A stretch of 64,000 nt of DNA from positions 727,006-791,005 of the forward strand of contig NZ_JAAZQL010000001.1 of the NCBI RefSeq assembly GCF_012275515.1. Direction: 5' to 3'. Below, piece by piece: positions 17,901 to 25,341 of the stretch. Every line of letters starts with the position of its first letter. The stretch's first letter is position 1. This DNA is from Novosphingobium sp. SG707. Lineage in GTDB: Bacteria > Pseudomonadota > Alphaproteobacteria > Sphingomonadales > Sphingomonadaceae. The notes under the pieces are model-generated. The model saw only the letters and a program-made list of their open reading frames with translations. It was not told the origin of the DNA and ran no database searches. A program made the position numbers and the translations under genes.

Positions 17901-20375
17901 GACAATCGACCCGTTGTTCACCAGGCTTGACCCGGAGCCCATGGCCATAACGACGGGCGTAAAGATGGAACTGCCGGCCCGGGCAACGGTGAGGCTGCCA
18001 TTATTGGTGACCGCCAGCGCCGTTGACGCAGGATTGCCGCCGCCACCGGAGGGTGCCTGAACCGAAGTGGTATATATGAGAGGGCCGCTGCTGGAACTGA
18101 GCGAGCCGTTCAGATTGACCGAGCCAATGCCTGCGAGCGTGAGGGGCGAGGTGAGCGCGCTCTGCCCGGTCAGCGAAAGGGTCGCATTGTTGGACAACTG
18201 ATAACCCAGCGAGGAAAAGCCGGAAGGCGGGCCGGGCGTCGCGCTGGCATTGGCGTTGACATTGTAGATCAGGCTGGAGTTGCTGGCGCTGACCGTGCCG
18301 TTGATGCCGGCAAAGGCGCCTCTGCCCGTGTTGACCAGATCGGTGATCAGCGTATCGCCTTGCCCGATCGTCAGATTGCCGTTCAGCACGCCGCCGGTTA
18401 CCGCATAATAGAGGTTGCCGCTGGCATAGCCGGTGCTGGCAAGATTGACATTGCCATTGATCGTCCCGGCGTTGATGACGCGGTTGTTGAAACCATACCC
18501 AATCCCGCCGACCGCGGCGAGGCCGCCTGTCACCACCCCGCCGGCGCGGTTGTCCAGTGTGGAATAGGAACTGGTCTGAAACGCGGTGCCGTTCGACTGG
18601 ATCGTGCCGGTGTTGACCAGAGTGCCCCCGCCACTCGCCACGCCGATCGACGCGCCGCTGATCGTGCCGCTGTTGGTGATATTGCTGTTTGACGTCACGG
18701 CGGTGCCGCCGGCCGTGATTGTGCCGCTGTTGGTTATGGTGCCGCTCGTTGCGGAAACGGCGTTGCCGCCGGCCGAAATGATGCCCGTGTTGTTCAGGCT
18801 GACAAAGCCGGTCAGGGTCACGGCCGCGCTCCCACCGGCATTGCTGCTGGTGATTGTGCCGCTGTTCCTGAACGTGCCGCCTAAGCCGTAGTTTGCCCCG
18901 GTGACGATCGTGCCGGTGCCGCTCAGGCTGGTCTGGTTGTCAAGCGTGCCCGATCCGGTGAAATTGATTGCTCCGCTGTTCGCAAAACCATTGGCCAGCG
19001 TCAGCGTCGTGCCCGAAGCGGGGACAAAGCCCACCGACGAGAACCCCGTCGGCAGCGTCAGCGCCGAAGACAGGGTGACGTCGCTGTTGGTCTGCAGGCT
19101 GACCGTATTGGTGCCGCCCCCGCCATCGATTGTGCCGGTGATCCCGGTATAGAGGCTGCCGTTCCTGAGCGTGGCGACCAGTATGTCATCGCCATTGCCC
19201 AGCGTCAGATTGCCGTTGATCGTACCGGCAGTGGAATCGATGGTGTTGCCCAGATTATAGGAATAGGCAGGCAGGAAACCGGCGGTGACATTGCCGTTGA
19301 TCGTGCCCGCATTGGTCAGGTTCAGCGAGGTCCCCGCATAGATCGCGGTCCCGCCCGCGCCGGTGCCGATTGTGGCTCCGGCATTGTTGGTGACGATGAT
19401 CTGGCCGCCATAAAGCGTCATGCCCGTGCCGGTGTTGATGATCGAACCGGAATTGGTCAGGTTTATGGCGTTGGAGGGGGTGCTGGTAAGATTGGAACTT
19501 ACCACGCTGCTGCCAGAGCCGGTGATCGAACCGCCCGCCTGATTGGTCAGCCACACATAAAGCGAGTTGATGGCAGAGCCGGTGCCGGTATTCGTGATGG
19601 TGCCGCTGTTGCTGATCGTGCCCGAAAAGTTGGCGATCGTGCCCGAGCCGCTGGAGGAACTGATGGTCCCCGTGTTCGTGATATTGGAATAGAGATTGTA
19701 GCTGTTGTAGATCGCGCTCAGCCCGCCACCGGCAATTGTGCCATCGTTCGTGACCGAGGTGACAGACCCTTGGATCGCGCCGATGGTTCCGCTTGCCCGG
19801 TTGGTGATGCCTGAAAAATAGGATGCATATCCTGAACCGGCCAGCAGGGCCACGCCGCCGGACCCGCTGATCGTGCCCGCATTGTCGAGGCTGACATAGA
19901 CCGAGCCGTAGGGATAGCCCGAAACCTGCTCAAGCGCGATGCCATAGGTACCGCCAATCGAGGCTCCCGCCCCGACGGTGATGATCCCGGACATGCCGTA
20001 ATAGTCAACGCCGACAGAGCCGGAAAGCACACTGATTCCGGCAGCGCCGGTGGCCGAAACCGATCCGTTGACCGTGATATTGGCGGTGCGAAAATAGGAG
20101 GAGGCCGAGGCGGGCACGGATACCGTAATGGCCGACGCGCCCGAATTGTTGACACTGGCCCCGGAATTAACGGTCAGGGGTGAGGAACTGGTCGTGATCG
20201 TGATGCCATCGCTATCCGTGCCGGAACAGGTGACGGCGGTGTTGGCCTGCGTGGGATCGGGGCTGCATTGCGCCAGAGCGTGGGTGGGGATCGCGGCGAT
20301 CAAGGCAAGAGTGCTGCCATGCACAAAAAAGCGCGCCACCTGAAACCGGCGGCGGTTCGTATTCTTATTGATCAC
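14913..20375 (-). CDS. giant repeat-rich autotransporter (type Va secretion)
   Basis: An 1820-residue secreted protein. Residues 1-36 form a long signal peptide with an Arg-rich n-region and a hydrophobic core ending in THALA. The passenger (to about 1500) is a low-charge, Ser/Thr/Asn/Gly-rich beta-helix built from many imperfect NSGTI-type repeats. The last roughly 280 residues form an autotransporter beta-barrel (from about PYADAMEIGAETALSL, with VFAFGQTLGSLRQFAGH and ending GLRWRI). The passenger is probably displayed as an adhesin or surface shield. The start is a GTG, as no in-frame ATG lies upstream. No Cys-rich or protease motif is visible in the passenger, and a strong hairpin follows the stop. 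Confidence 0.9.
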   Translation of the reverse strand: MINKNTNRRRFQVARFFVHGSTLALIAAIPTHALAQCSPDPTQANTAVTCSGTDSDGITITTSSSPLTVNSGASVNNSGASAITVSVPASASSYFRTANITVNGSVSATGAAGISVLSGSVGVDYYGMSGIITVGAGASIGGTYGIALEQVSGYPYGSVYVSLDNAGTISGSGGVALLAGSGYASYFSGITNRASGTIGAIQGSVTSVTNDGTIAGGGLSAIYNSYNLYSNITNTGTISSSSGSGTIANFSGTISNSGTITNTGTGSAINSLYVWLTNQAGGSITGSGSSVVSSNLTSTPSNAINLTNSGSIINTGTGMTLYGGQIIVTNNAGATIGTGAGGTAIYAGTSLNLTNAGTINGNVTAGFLPAYSYNLGNTIDSTAGTINGNLTLGNGDDILVATLRNGSLYTGITGTIDGGGGTNTVSLQTNSDVTLSSALTLPTGFSSVGFVPASGTTLTLANGFANSGAINFTGSGTLDNQTSLSGTGTIVTGANYGLGGTFRNSGTITSSNAGGSAAVTLTGFVSLNNTGIISAGGNAVSATSGTITNSGTITAGGTAVTSNSNITNSGTISGASIGVASGGGTLVNTGTIQSNGTAFQTSSYSTLDNRAGGVVTGGLAAVGGIGYGFNNRVINAGTINGNVNLASTGYASGNLYYAVTGGVLNGNLTIGQGDTLITDLVNTGRGAFAGINGTVSASNSSLIYNVNANASATPGPPSGFSSLGYQLSNNATLSLTGQSALTSPLTLAGIGSVNLNGSLSSSSGPLIYTTSVQAPSGGGGNPASTALAVTNNGSLTVARAGSSIFTPVVMAMGSGSSLVNNGSIVVTNTAGNAVSGASAISLYGPLVNTGTISVAGAQGISIGSTWNTANTNPDTTLFNSGQITADGAAIIQYGKVDITNSGSITSRTTTAIAQYSGFNSTITNLAGATISGAATAIQMAGGMVSNAGTINGDINFGYSSGTYVANGGMLNGNLAFGYGDNMLIETGQGYGVTGTISTTGDTISLGHQRSGTTTVALGGALPANFMREFAIAAGAASRITLTGPSSYTGTIYVGGDGTIINQLASSGSIYSLNYTSYLNTELAGLVNRANVGSIYVNAALFDNSATVGSVRLSGNAVTLWTGIGLNFSNSGTILNAGSNPAVALYGSSPNANSTIANSGTINGGMIVSLIGGAGTTASITNSGTITGYTQSYYTYSPTPPYYAVLTINYAINASITGSQNLSLNNSGTITGDVVLTGAPVVLTNTGTMTGRILTGTGNDAFAFGGMFTGALDGGAGTNTLAITGGNQSFSSISNIAALTQSGGFATVSGTAALGSIGLTGGRLVGLAGSVINANSIAVGSGATFGSAGTVNGNISVSGILSPGASPGTMTVNGNVTLNSGSTSLFEIAPNAQDKLIVNGKLVIASGSTLQIAATTPIKVGSTLNLISASGGITGTYDKVTGLPGVVRTQSNGDLGLLVQFANSAAYNPQVQRAISYVNNAMAASNAPAALFPALMALQDGNGAPVTSAFARITPEPYADAMEIGAETALSLAAAGRTMGLGEDRGGNHVFAFGQTLGSLRQFAGHETQGISRATINGYGVLGGLGFGGEGYALSAYVGWVDQNQSVGAIGASTSARGVVGGMALRLGGSNTSVTLSASYDAARATTRRNVPDAGQVSAGYTLPSFSLDASISHVFDLSQGWQLRPHLGATWVRTHHGALKEASAHPFALNIDEATRRQGFLDAGLGFENAPDAKGPWRSFLTLGMRYRLKSDAVSAIAGMAGGGYGLMAYGFGRDPVSATAAVGGEYRLSPGAVLFLNASGELGQSGKRESVTAGLRWRI

Positions 20376-20665
20376 TCAAATGCCCCCGCATTCATGGAAT
20401 TTCTTTTTGGCTATACCTGATGCAGGGGTAAGTCGCGGGAAATAATTGACATAAAATATTCATAATGCATGTTTTTGAACATATCGCTCCATTATGATGA
20501 TTTTTGCCCTGATCGCCGTTCTGGTCTATCTTTGTCAGCTGCAGATCCGGATTGATGCCCAATCGCTTGCGAAAGCATTTCCGTCAGAACACTGCTCGGC
20601 GCCATGCCCAACCGCGCCGGGGGCGACAGTTTGCCCATCAAGCACCCCCAATGAGGGGAGCGCTA
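20376..20665. other. autotransporter upstream region, AT-rich
   Basis: This 290-base gap contains the promoter region of the autotransporter (minus strand) and the 3-prime end of the renalase-like gene. The stretch around 20440-20500 is clearly richer in A and T than its surroundings, as expected for a regulatory region. A TTGACA occurs at 20446-20451 on the plus strand, but no good -10 follows at the right spacing. A 61-codon plus-strand frame at 20494-20679 overlaps the neighbouring gene and has no supporting features. Confidence 0.45.
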
Positions 20666-21610
20666 TCAGCCCCCGATAAGCCCCGCCAGCTTCGTCCCCG
20701 ACAGCCACGCTAGTTCGATCCTCGGGCCCAGCAGCCAGTCTCCGCAGGCGCCAAGCCGCAGATTGGCGTTCCACAGGGCGCCCTTTGGCGAGCGCTGCGC
20801 AACGGCATAGCGCCAACGGTGGGCCGACAGGTGAAGCCGGACGGGCAGGGGCAGGGGCGCGCCACCGGCCTGCCCCGCCAGCCAGTCGGCCAGAAATTCT
20901 GCCACCTGCGCCGCGTCATCTTCCAGATGCTCGGTGGACCAGGCAGGGCTGGCCTGCACCACCCATGCCTCGGTTGCCGAGCGGCCCGGCTTGGCGCTGT
21001 TGCGCGCGGCCCAGCCGACCGGCCCGGACGGGCGCAGAACATCGGCCGCAATCGGCAATCTTTCCGCAAAGGCCATCATCGCGGTCCAGCAGGGCTGTGA
21101 GCGCGCGGCAATGGCGCAGGCCGCCATGGTCAGGTCATAGGTGCCGAGAAAGGCCGCCGCCTGTTCGGCGGGCAGCGCCAGCACCGCCGCATCATAGGGA
21201 CCATGGCGGCTGCCGTCATGCAGCAGCACGCGCCAGTCGGCCCCCTCGCGCACCAGCCCCATGGCATGGCTGGCAAATCGGGCATTATGGACGCTGGCCA
21301 TGTGGGCGATGGGCGCATTCATACCGGGCGTTCCCACCCAAGCATCATCGCGCGCGGCGGGCCAGCAGGCTACCAGTCCGTCCTTGCGCCACTGTTCCAC
21401 CTGCGCGCGGAATGCCTCCTCGCGGGCGGTGAAGAACTGCGCGCCATGGTCGAATGAAATTTGCGCCTCGTCCAGAGCCACGCGCCGTGTCGACATGCGC
21501 CCGCCCGGCCCCCGCCCCTTGTCGAACAGGGCAACCTCATGGCCCATCTGTTCGAGAGCCTGGGCGCAGGCCAGACCCGACATGCCCGCACCGATTATGA
21601 CAATCCGCAT
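20666..21610 (-). CDS. renalase-like FAD/NAD(P)-dependent amine oxidoreductase
   Basis: A 314-residue flavoprotein. The N-terminal dinucleotide-binding motif MRIVIIGAGMSGLACAQALEQ is followed by LFDKGRGPGGRMSTRR and FDHGAQFFT, the pattern of bacterial renalase-like oxidases that act on dihydronicotinamide isomers or amines. A C-terminal block (LRLGACGDWLLGPRIELAWLSG) closes the FAD fold. The ATG at 21610 is used; a GTG three codons upstream is possible. It lies 13 bases downstream of folE in the same direction and belongs to the light/flavin cluster. Similar flavoproteins occur near photolyase genes in other proteobacteria (recalled family context). Confidence 0.82.
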   Translation of the reverse strand: MRIVIIGAGMSGLACAQALEQMGHEVALFDKGRGPGGRMSTRRVALDEAQISFDHGAQFFTAREEAFRAQVEQWRKDGLVACWPAARDDAWVGTPGMNAPIAHMASVHNARFASHAMGLVREGADWRVLLHDGSRHGPYDAAVLALPAEQAAAFLGTYDLTMAACAIAARSQPCWTAMMAFAERLPIAADVLRPSGPVGWAARNSAKPGRSATEAWVVQASPAWSTEHLEDDAAQVAEFLADWLAGQAGGAPLPLPVRLHLSAHRWRYAVAQRSPKGALWNANLRLGACGDWLLGPRIELAWLSGTKLAGLIGG

Positions 21611-21623
21611 CGCTGCCACCCGC

Positions 21624-22286
21624 TCAATATCCCATCAGCGCGAGCACTTCCTTGCGGCTGCGAGGATCTTCGAGGAAGGTGCCCATCATCCGGCTGGTCA
21701 CCATGCCGACGCCCGGGGTGCGCACGCCGCGCCCGGTCATGCATCCGTGCTGCGCCTCGATGGTCACCGCCACGCCCAGCGGCTGAAGATTGTCCCAGAT
21801 GCATTGGGCGACCTGCGCCGTCAGCCGTTCCTGAATCTGCAGGCGGCGGGCATAGCCGTGGAGCACGCGGGCCAGTTTGGAAATGCCCACCACCCGGTTG
21901 CGCGGCAGATAGGCGATGCTGGCCTTGCCGGTGATCGGCGCCATGTGGTGTTCGCAATGCGACTGGAAAGGGATATCCTTCAGCAGGACGATCTCGTTAT
22001 AGCCGCCCACTTCCTCAAATTGGCGGACCAGATGCACTGCCGGATCTTCGCCATAGCCGCCGCAATATTCGCGCCATGCGCGCGCCACGCGGGCAGGCGT
22101 GTCGATCAGCCCTTCGCGCGCGGGATCATCGCCAGCCCAGCGCAGCAGCGTGCGGATGGCCTCCTGCACCGGCTCGGGCACAACCGGCTTGGTGTTGGCC
22201 ACGACGGCGGGGGCCGAAGGGGCCGCCTCATCATGCCCGTCATCAAGCACGGCATCGCAGGAATGAAGCGAGGTGAGGAAATTCAT
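21624..22286 (-). CDS. folE: GTP cyclohydrolase I
   Basis: A 220-residue type-I GTP cyclohydrolase, which opens GTP to dihydroneopterin triphosphate, the first step to folates and pterins. The zinc ligands are Cys111 and His114 (SHCEHHM) and Cys182 ([11 protein letters not shown]), with the conserved [22 protein letters not shown] helix. The first roughly 35 residues are a non-conserved extension rich in Asp, Ala and Pro. It diverges from the LOV-HTH photoreceptor gene across a 114-base gap. Because photolyases often use methenyl-tetrahydrofolate or pterin-derived antennas, a light-inducible folE copy beside two photolyase genes makes sense as chromophore supply. Confidence 0.96.
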   Translation of the reverse strand: MNFLTSLHSCDAVLDDGHDEAAPSAPAVVANTKPVVPEPVQEAIRTLLRWAGDDPAREGLIDTPARVARAWREYCGGYGEDPAVHLVRQFEEVGGYNEIVLLKDIPFQSHCEHHMAPITGKASIAYLPRNRVVGISKLARVLHGYARRLQIQERLTAQVAQCIWDNLQPLGVAVTIEAQHGCMTGRGVRTPGVGMVTSRMMGTFLEDPRSRKEVLALMGY

Positions 22287-22301
22287 GGGCTGCCTCCCGG
22301 C

Positions 22302-22321
22302 GACGCGACAGGGTTCGCGTC
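22302..22321. promoter_or_regulatory. inverted repeat in the folE / LOV-HTH divergent promoter
   Basis: GACGCGA at 22302-22308 and TCGCGTC at 22315-22321 form a perfect 7-base inverted repeat with a 6-base spacer, centred about 25 bases upstream of the folE start. It could be an operator for the adjacent regulator or a hairpin in the folE leader. Position and symmetry are the only support. Confidence 0.3.
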
Positions 22322-22400
22322 ATGGCTGAACATCTTTGCCTCTCTAGACAGGGGGCCGTCGGCGGCAACATGGCTTAAAGGGTATGCCGCAACGAGGGCG

Positions 22401-23024
22401 ATGCTGATGGTGGCAATTGCCGAATGGGAAGCGTTTGGGCCTATGGCTATTTCCGATATGATCAAGGGCAGCCTGGTGGCGGCCGTCATCAGCAATCCCA
22501 GACTGCCCGACAATCCGATCATCGAATGCAATGCCGCTTTCGAGGCGCTGACCGGCTATGGTCGCGACGAGGTAATCGGGCGCAATTGCCGCTTTCTCAC
22601 CGGGCCGGGGTCGGAGCCGGACCTGATCGAGGCCCTGCGCGAGGGTATCCGCGAGCAGCGGCCGGTGATGGTCGAGATCCTGAACTATCGAAAGAACGGC
22701 CAGCCTTTTCGCAATGCCGTGATGGTGGCGCCCATTTTCGACAATGAGGGCGTGCTGGAATATTTCCTCGGCTCGCAGGTCGAAATTGCCGACGAGGCCG
22801 AATTGGGCCGGGCCAATGCGGCCCGCACCAAGGTCGAGCAATTGTCGCCGCGCCAGCGGGCTGTGCTGCTGGCCATGGCGCGGGGGCGGCTCAACAAGCA
22901 GATCGCCTATGAGCTGGGCCTCTCGGAGCGGACGATCAAGATGCACCGCGCGGCAATGTTTCAGGCGCTGGGCGTGCATACCGCCGCCGATGCGGTCCGT
23001 CTGGCGATAGAGGCGGGATTTTGA
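22401..23024 (+). CDS. LOV-HTH blue-light-regulated transcription factor (EL222-like)
   Basis: A 207-residue one-component photoreceptor. The LOV (PAS) domain covers about residues 20-130, with the flavin-adduct Cys63 in GRNCRFLTG and downstream NYRKNGQPFRNAVMVAPIFD and YFLGSQVEI strands; these are the FMN-contacting motifs of photoactive LOV domains. A LuxR/GerE-type helix-turn-helix follows at about 148-207 (LSPRQRAVLLAMARG, NKQIAYELGLSERTIKMHR). The order matches EL222 of Erythrobacter, where blue light frees the HTH to dimerise and bind DNA. The start at 22401 has GAGGG upstream. Neighbouring photolyase genes and divergent folE are its obvious candidate targets. Confidence 0.93.
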   Translation: MLMVAIAEWEAFGPMAISDMIKGSLVAAVISNPRLPDNPIIECNAAFEALTGYGRDEVIGRNCRFLTGPGSEPDLIEALREGIREQRPVMVEILNYRKNGQPFRNAVMVAPIFDNEGVLEYFLGSQVEIADEAELGRANAARTKVEQLSPRQRAVLLAMARGRLNKQIAYELGLSERTIKMHRAAMFQALGVHTAADAVRLAIEAGF

Positions 23025-23041
23025 TCGGGGCTTGCCGCAAA

Positions 23042-23063
23042 AATTGCCCCCAACAATTGCCCC
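23042..23063 (+). promoter_or_regulatory. tandem direct repeat upstream of the Fe-S photolyase
   Basis: AATTGCCCC occurs twice, at 23042-23050 and 23055-23063, a 13-base period, in the 84-base gap between the LOV-HTH gene and the Fe-S photolyase gene. A paired site so near a likely regulated start could be an operator. There is no direct evidence that the LOV-HTH protein binds it. Confidence 0.28.
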
Positions 23064-23108
23064 AAAAAACAGGCATCGCACCGCGCAGGCGCAGGTTAGC
23101 CGTGATGC

Positions 23109-24623
23109 ATGACGCGCATCATTCTGGTTCTGGGCGATCAACTCAGCCTTTCCCTCTCCGCCCTTCAGGCGGCCGACCGGGCAACCGACATCGTTCTGAT
23201 GGCCGAGGTGGCCGCCGAGGCGACCTATGTGCGCCATCACAAGAAGAAGATCGCGCTGGTCCTGTCGGCGATGCGGCACTTCGCCGAGGAACTGCGCGGC
23301 GCGGGCTGGCGGGTGGATTATGTCCGGCTTGATGATCCGGCCAACACGGGCAGTTTGCGCGGCGAGGCCGAGCGCGCCCGCACGCGATGGGGCGCACAGG
23401 AAATAATCGCCACCGAGCCCGGCGAATGGCGGCTGATGCAGGATATGTGCGTCTGGGCAAAGCTCCTGCCCGACGATCGCTTTCTGGCCGACCGTGAGGG
23501 TTTCGCGCAATGGGCCGAGGGTCGCCTCCGGCCGGGGGGAGGCACGCGCATGGAGCATTTCTATCGCCTGATGCGCCGCAAGACGGGCCTGTTGATGGAA
23601 GGCGACAAGCCCGCCGGAGGCCAATGGAATTTCGACCATGACAACCGCGCTCCGCCCCCCGGCGCTTTGGGCCTGCCCCAGCCGATGCGTTTCCAGCCCA
23701 ACGCCATCACGCGCGAGGTGCTGGATATGGTGGAGCGGCGCTTTTCAGACCATTTTGGCGATCTGGAGCCTTTCTGGTTTGCCGTCACGCGCGAACAGGC
23801 CGAAGCCGCCTTTGCGCATTTCCTGCGCGTGGCGCTGCCCGAATTCGGGCGCAATCAGGATGCGATGCTGACCGAGCACCGCTTTTTGCATCATGCGGTT
23901 GTGTCGCCCTATCTCAACCTTGGCCTGCTCGATCCCTTGGCCATGTGCCGCGCGGTGGAGGAGGAATGGCGCGCAGGCCGGGTGCCGATCAACAGCGCCG
24001 AAGGGTTTATCCGCCAGATCATCGGGTGGCGCGAATATGTGCGCGGCATCTATTGGTGGCAGGGCCCCGATTACGCCAAAACCAACGCGCTGGAGGCCAA
24101 TCATTCGCTGCCTTGGTTCTACTGGAGCGGCGATACCTCGATGGCCTGTATGCGCGCCTGTATCACCCAGACCCGCGAGGAAGCCTATGCCCACCACATC
24201 CAGCGGCTGATGGTGACCGGCAATTTCGCATTGCTGGCCGGGATCGATCCCCATGCGCTGCATGAATGGTATCTGGCGGTCTATGCCGATGCCTTTGAAT
24301 GGGTCGAATTGCCCAACACGATCGGGATGAGCCAGTTTGCTGATGGCGGTCTGCTGGCCAGTAAGCCCTATGTTGCCAGCGGCGCCTATATCCATCGCAT
24401 GAGCGATTATTGCAGCGGCTGCACCTATGATGTGAAGGTCAAAGAGGGGGAGCGCGCCTGCCCGTTGAACCTGCTCTATTGGCATTTCATCGCGCGCCAT
24501 GTCGAGCGTCTGCGCGGCAATCCGCGCATGGCCCAGATGGTACGCACATGGGCCAATTTCGCGCCCGAAAAGCAGGATCAGCTATGGCGTGACGCCGAGG
24601 CCTTTCTGGCCACCCTTGGATGA
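23109..24623 (+). CDS. Fe-S cluster bacterial cryptochrome/(6-4) photolyase (PhrB-like)
   Basis: A 504-residue member of the deoxyribodipyrimidine-photolyase-related family (FeS-BCP), flavoproteins that repair (6-4) photoproducts using FAD, a lumazine-type antenna and a [4Fe-4S] cluster. The N-terminus ([19 protein letters not shown]) and [20 protein letters not shown] are family signatures. The FAD domain includes [23 protein letters not shown], and the four cluster cysteines are recognisable ([20 protein letters not shown]). It lies 84 bases after the LOV-HTH gene on the same strand. Its 3-prime end overlaps the convergent DUF2256 gene by 42 bases. Confidence 0.93.
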   Translation: MTRIILVLGDQLSLSLSALQAADRATDIVLMAEVAAEATYVRHHKKKIALVLSAMRHFAEELRGAGWRVDYVRLDDPANTGSLRGEAERARTRWGAQEIIATEPGEWRLMQDMCVWAKLLPDDRFLADREGFAQWAEGRLRPGGGTRMEHFYRLMRRKTGLLMEGDKPAGGQWNFDHDNRAPPPGALGLPQPMRFQPNAITREVLDMVERRFSDHFGDLEPFWFAVTREQAEAAFAHFLRVALPEFGRNQDAMLTEHRFLHHAVVSPYLNLGLLDPLAMCRAVEEEWRAGRVPINSAEGFIRQIIGWREYVRGIYWWQGPDYAKTNALEANHSLPWFYWSGDTSMACMRACITQTREEAYAHHIQRLMVTGNFALLAGIDPHALHEWYLAVYADAFEWVELPNTIGMSQFADGGLLASKPYVASGAYIHRMSDYCSGCTYDVKVKEGERACPLNLLYWHFIARHVERLRGNPRMAQMVRTWANFAPEKQDQLWRDAEAFLATLG

Positions 24624-24749
24624 ACGGCAACGGTCCGAACAATAACGGACCGTATCCCAGTCGCGCGCCCATTTCTTGCGCCACATAAAAGGGCGCTGAC
24701 AGACCGCGCACAGCTTGGTCGGCAGATCGCCTTTTTTGCGCATTTTCAT
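24582..24749 (-). CDS. DUF2256 small Cys-motif protein
   Basis: A 55-residue basic protein with two CxxC-like pairs (LCAVCQRPF and YCSDRCRSS) and the [16 protein letters not shown] core of DUF2256, suggesting a small zinc ribbon. DUF2256 genes are often found beside photolyase/cryptochrome genes (family knowledge), which is the case here, but no biochemical role is established. ATG at 24749 is chosen; a second ATG lies two codons inside. The 3-prime end overlaps the convergent Fe-S photolyase gene by 42 bases. Confidence 0.85.
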   Translation of the reverse strand: MKMRKKGDLPTKLCAVCQRPFMWRKKWARDWDTVRYCSDRCRSSKGGQKGLGVTP

Positions 24750-24801
24750 GATCGCGGCTCGTTGTTCCGGCCGTGCAGGCCGCATCCGGGCAATGAGGCG
24801 A

Positions 24802-25185
24802 TCATCGCAACCATCTCTGCAAAATGGGGCGTATTTTGAGAAACCAGGCATAGGCCGCCTCCAAACCCCATAACACCAGTCGGTATCGGGCCAGTTCGCC
24901 CAGCAGGCGCAGGCGAGGAATTGCCCGCCACATGGCCGCAAAGGCCGCCGCGCCATCGAGCATCACGCCATCCTCCTGCGCATGAAAACGCGCCAGCATC
25001 AGCTGCCGGTCGAGCGGACACGCCTGCGCCTGATCGCCCAGGTCGATGAAAGCAATGTTTCCGGCGCGGTCCCATCGCCGCATCAGCGCGATCTCGCGCA
25101 GGCACAGCGGGCAGCCGCCATCATACCACACCGTCAGCCTGTTGCGGCGGGACGGGGCTTGAGTTTGCTGGGGCGGACGGGGCAT
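24802..25185 (-). CDS. DCC (DUF393) thiol-disulfide-type protein
   Basis: A 127-residue protein with the DUF393 signature: [23 protein letters not shown], where D-G-x-C-x-x-C is a thioredoxin-like redox-type motif, followed by IAFIDLGD and a C-terminal hydrophobic helix pair with [15 protein letters not shown]. Proteins of this family are predicted thiol-disulfide oxidoreductases of unknown target. ATG at 25185 is used; the frame stays open far upstream on this strand, but that extension is antisense to the next photolyase gene. It sits between the two photolyase genes. Confidence 0.85.
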   Translation of the reverse strand: MPRPPQQTQAPSRRNRLTVWYDGGCPLCLREIALMRRWDRAGNIAFIDLGDQAQACPLDRQLMLARFHAQEDGVMLDGAAAFAAMWRAIPRLRLLGELARYRLVLWGLEAAYAWFLKIRPILQRWLR

Positions 25186-25341
25186 AGGGTGGAAAATACC
25201 GTCTCGCCTGCCGGGGGCCAGCTGATCCTTCGGGAAGTGCGCCTTGCCCGAAGAGCCACCTTGCCGGTTCGGTGGTCTGTCGTTCATGCCAACAGTGGTC
25301 TTTGGATAGGAATGGGCAAGGGCCGCAATCGGTGCGTCAGG

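Noticed and set aside
14913..20375. Reading the repeated NSGTI-coding DNA as a CRISPR or satellite array
   Set aside because: The repeats are imperfect, lack constant spacers and keep one open reading frame with signal peptide and barrel; they are protein repeats.
20494..20679. A 61-codon plus-strand frame with a hydrophobic start
   Set aside because: It overlaps the renalase-like gene in antisense, has no ribosome-binding site and its second half is low-complexity.
21261..22400. N-terminal extension of the LOV-HTH gene by some 380 codons
   Set aside because: The extension is antisense to folE and the renalase-like gene; the photoreceptor's proper start with GAGGG is at 22401.
24982..25341. 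Upstream extension of the second photolyase
   Set aside because: It is antisense to the DCC protein gene; the photolyase family N-terminus begins at about 25342.
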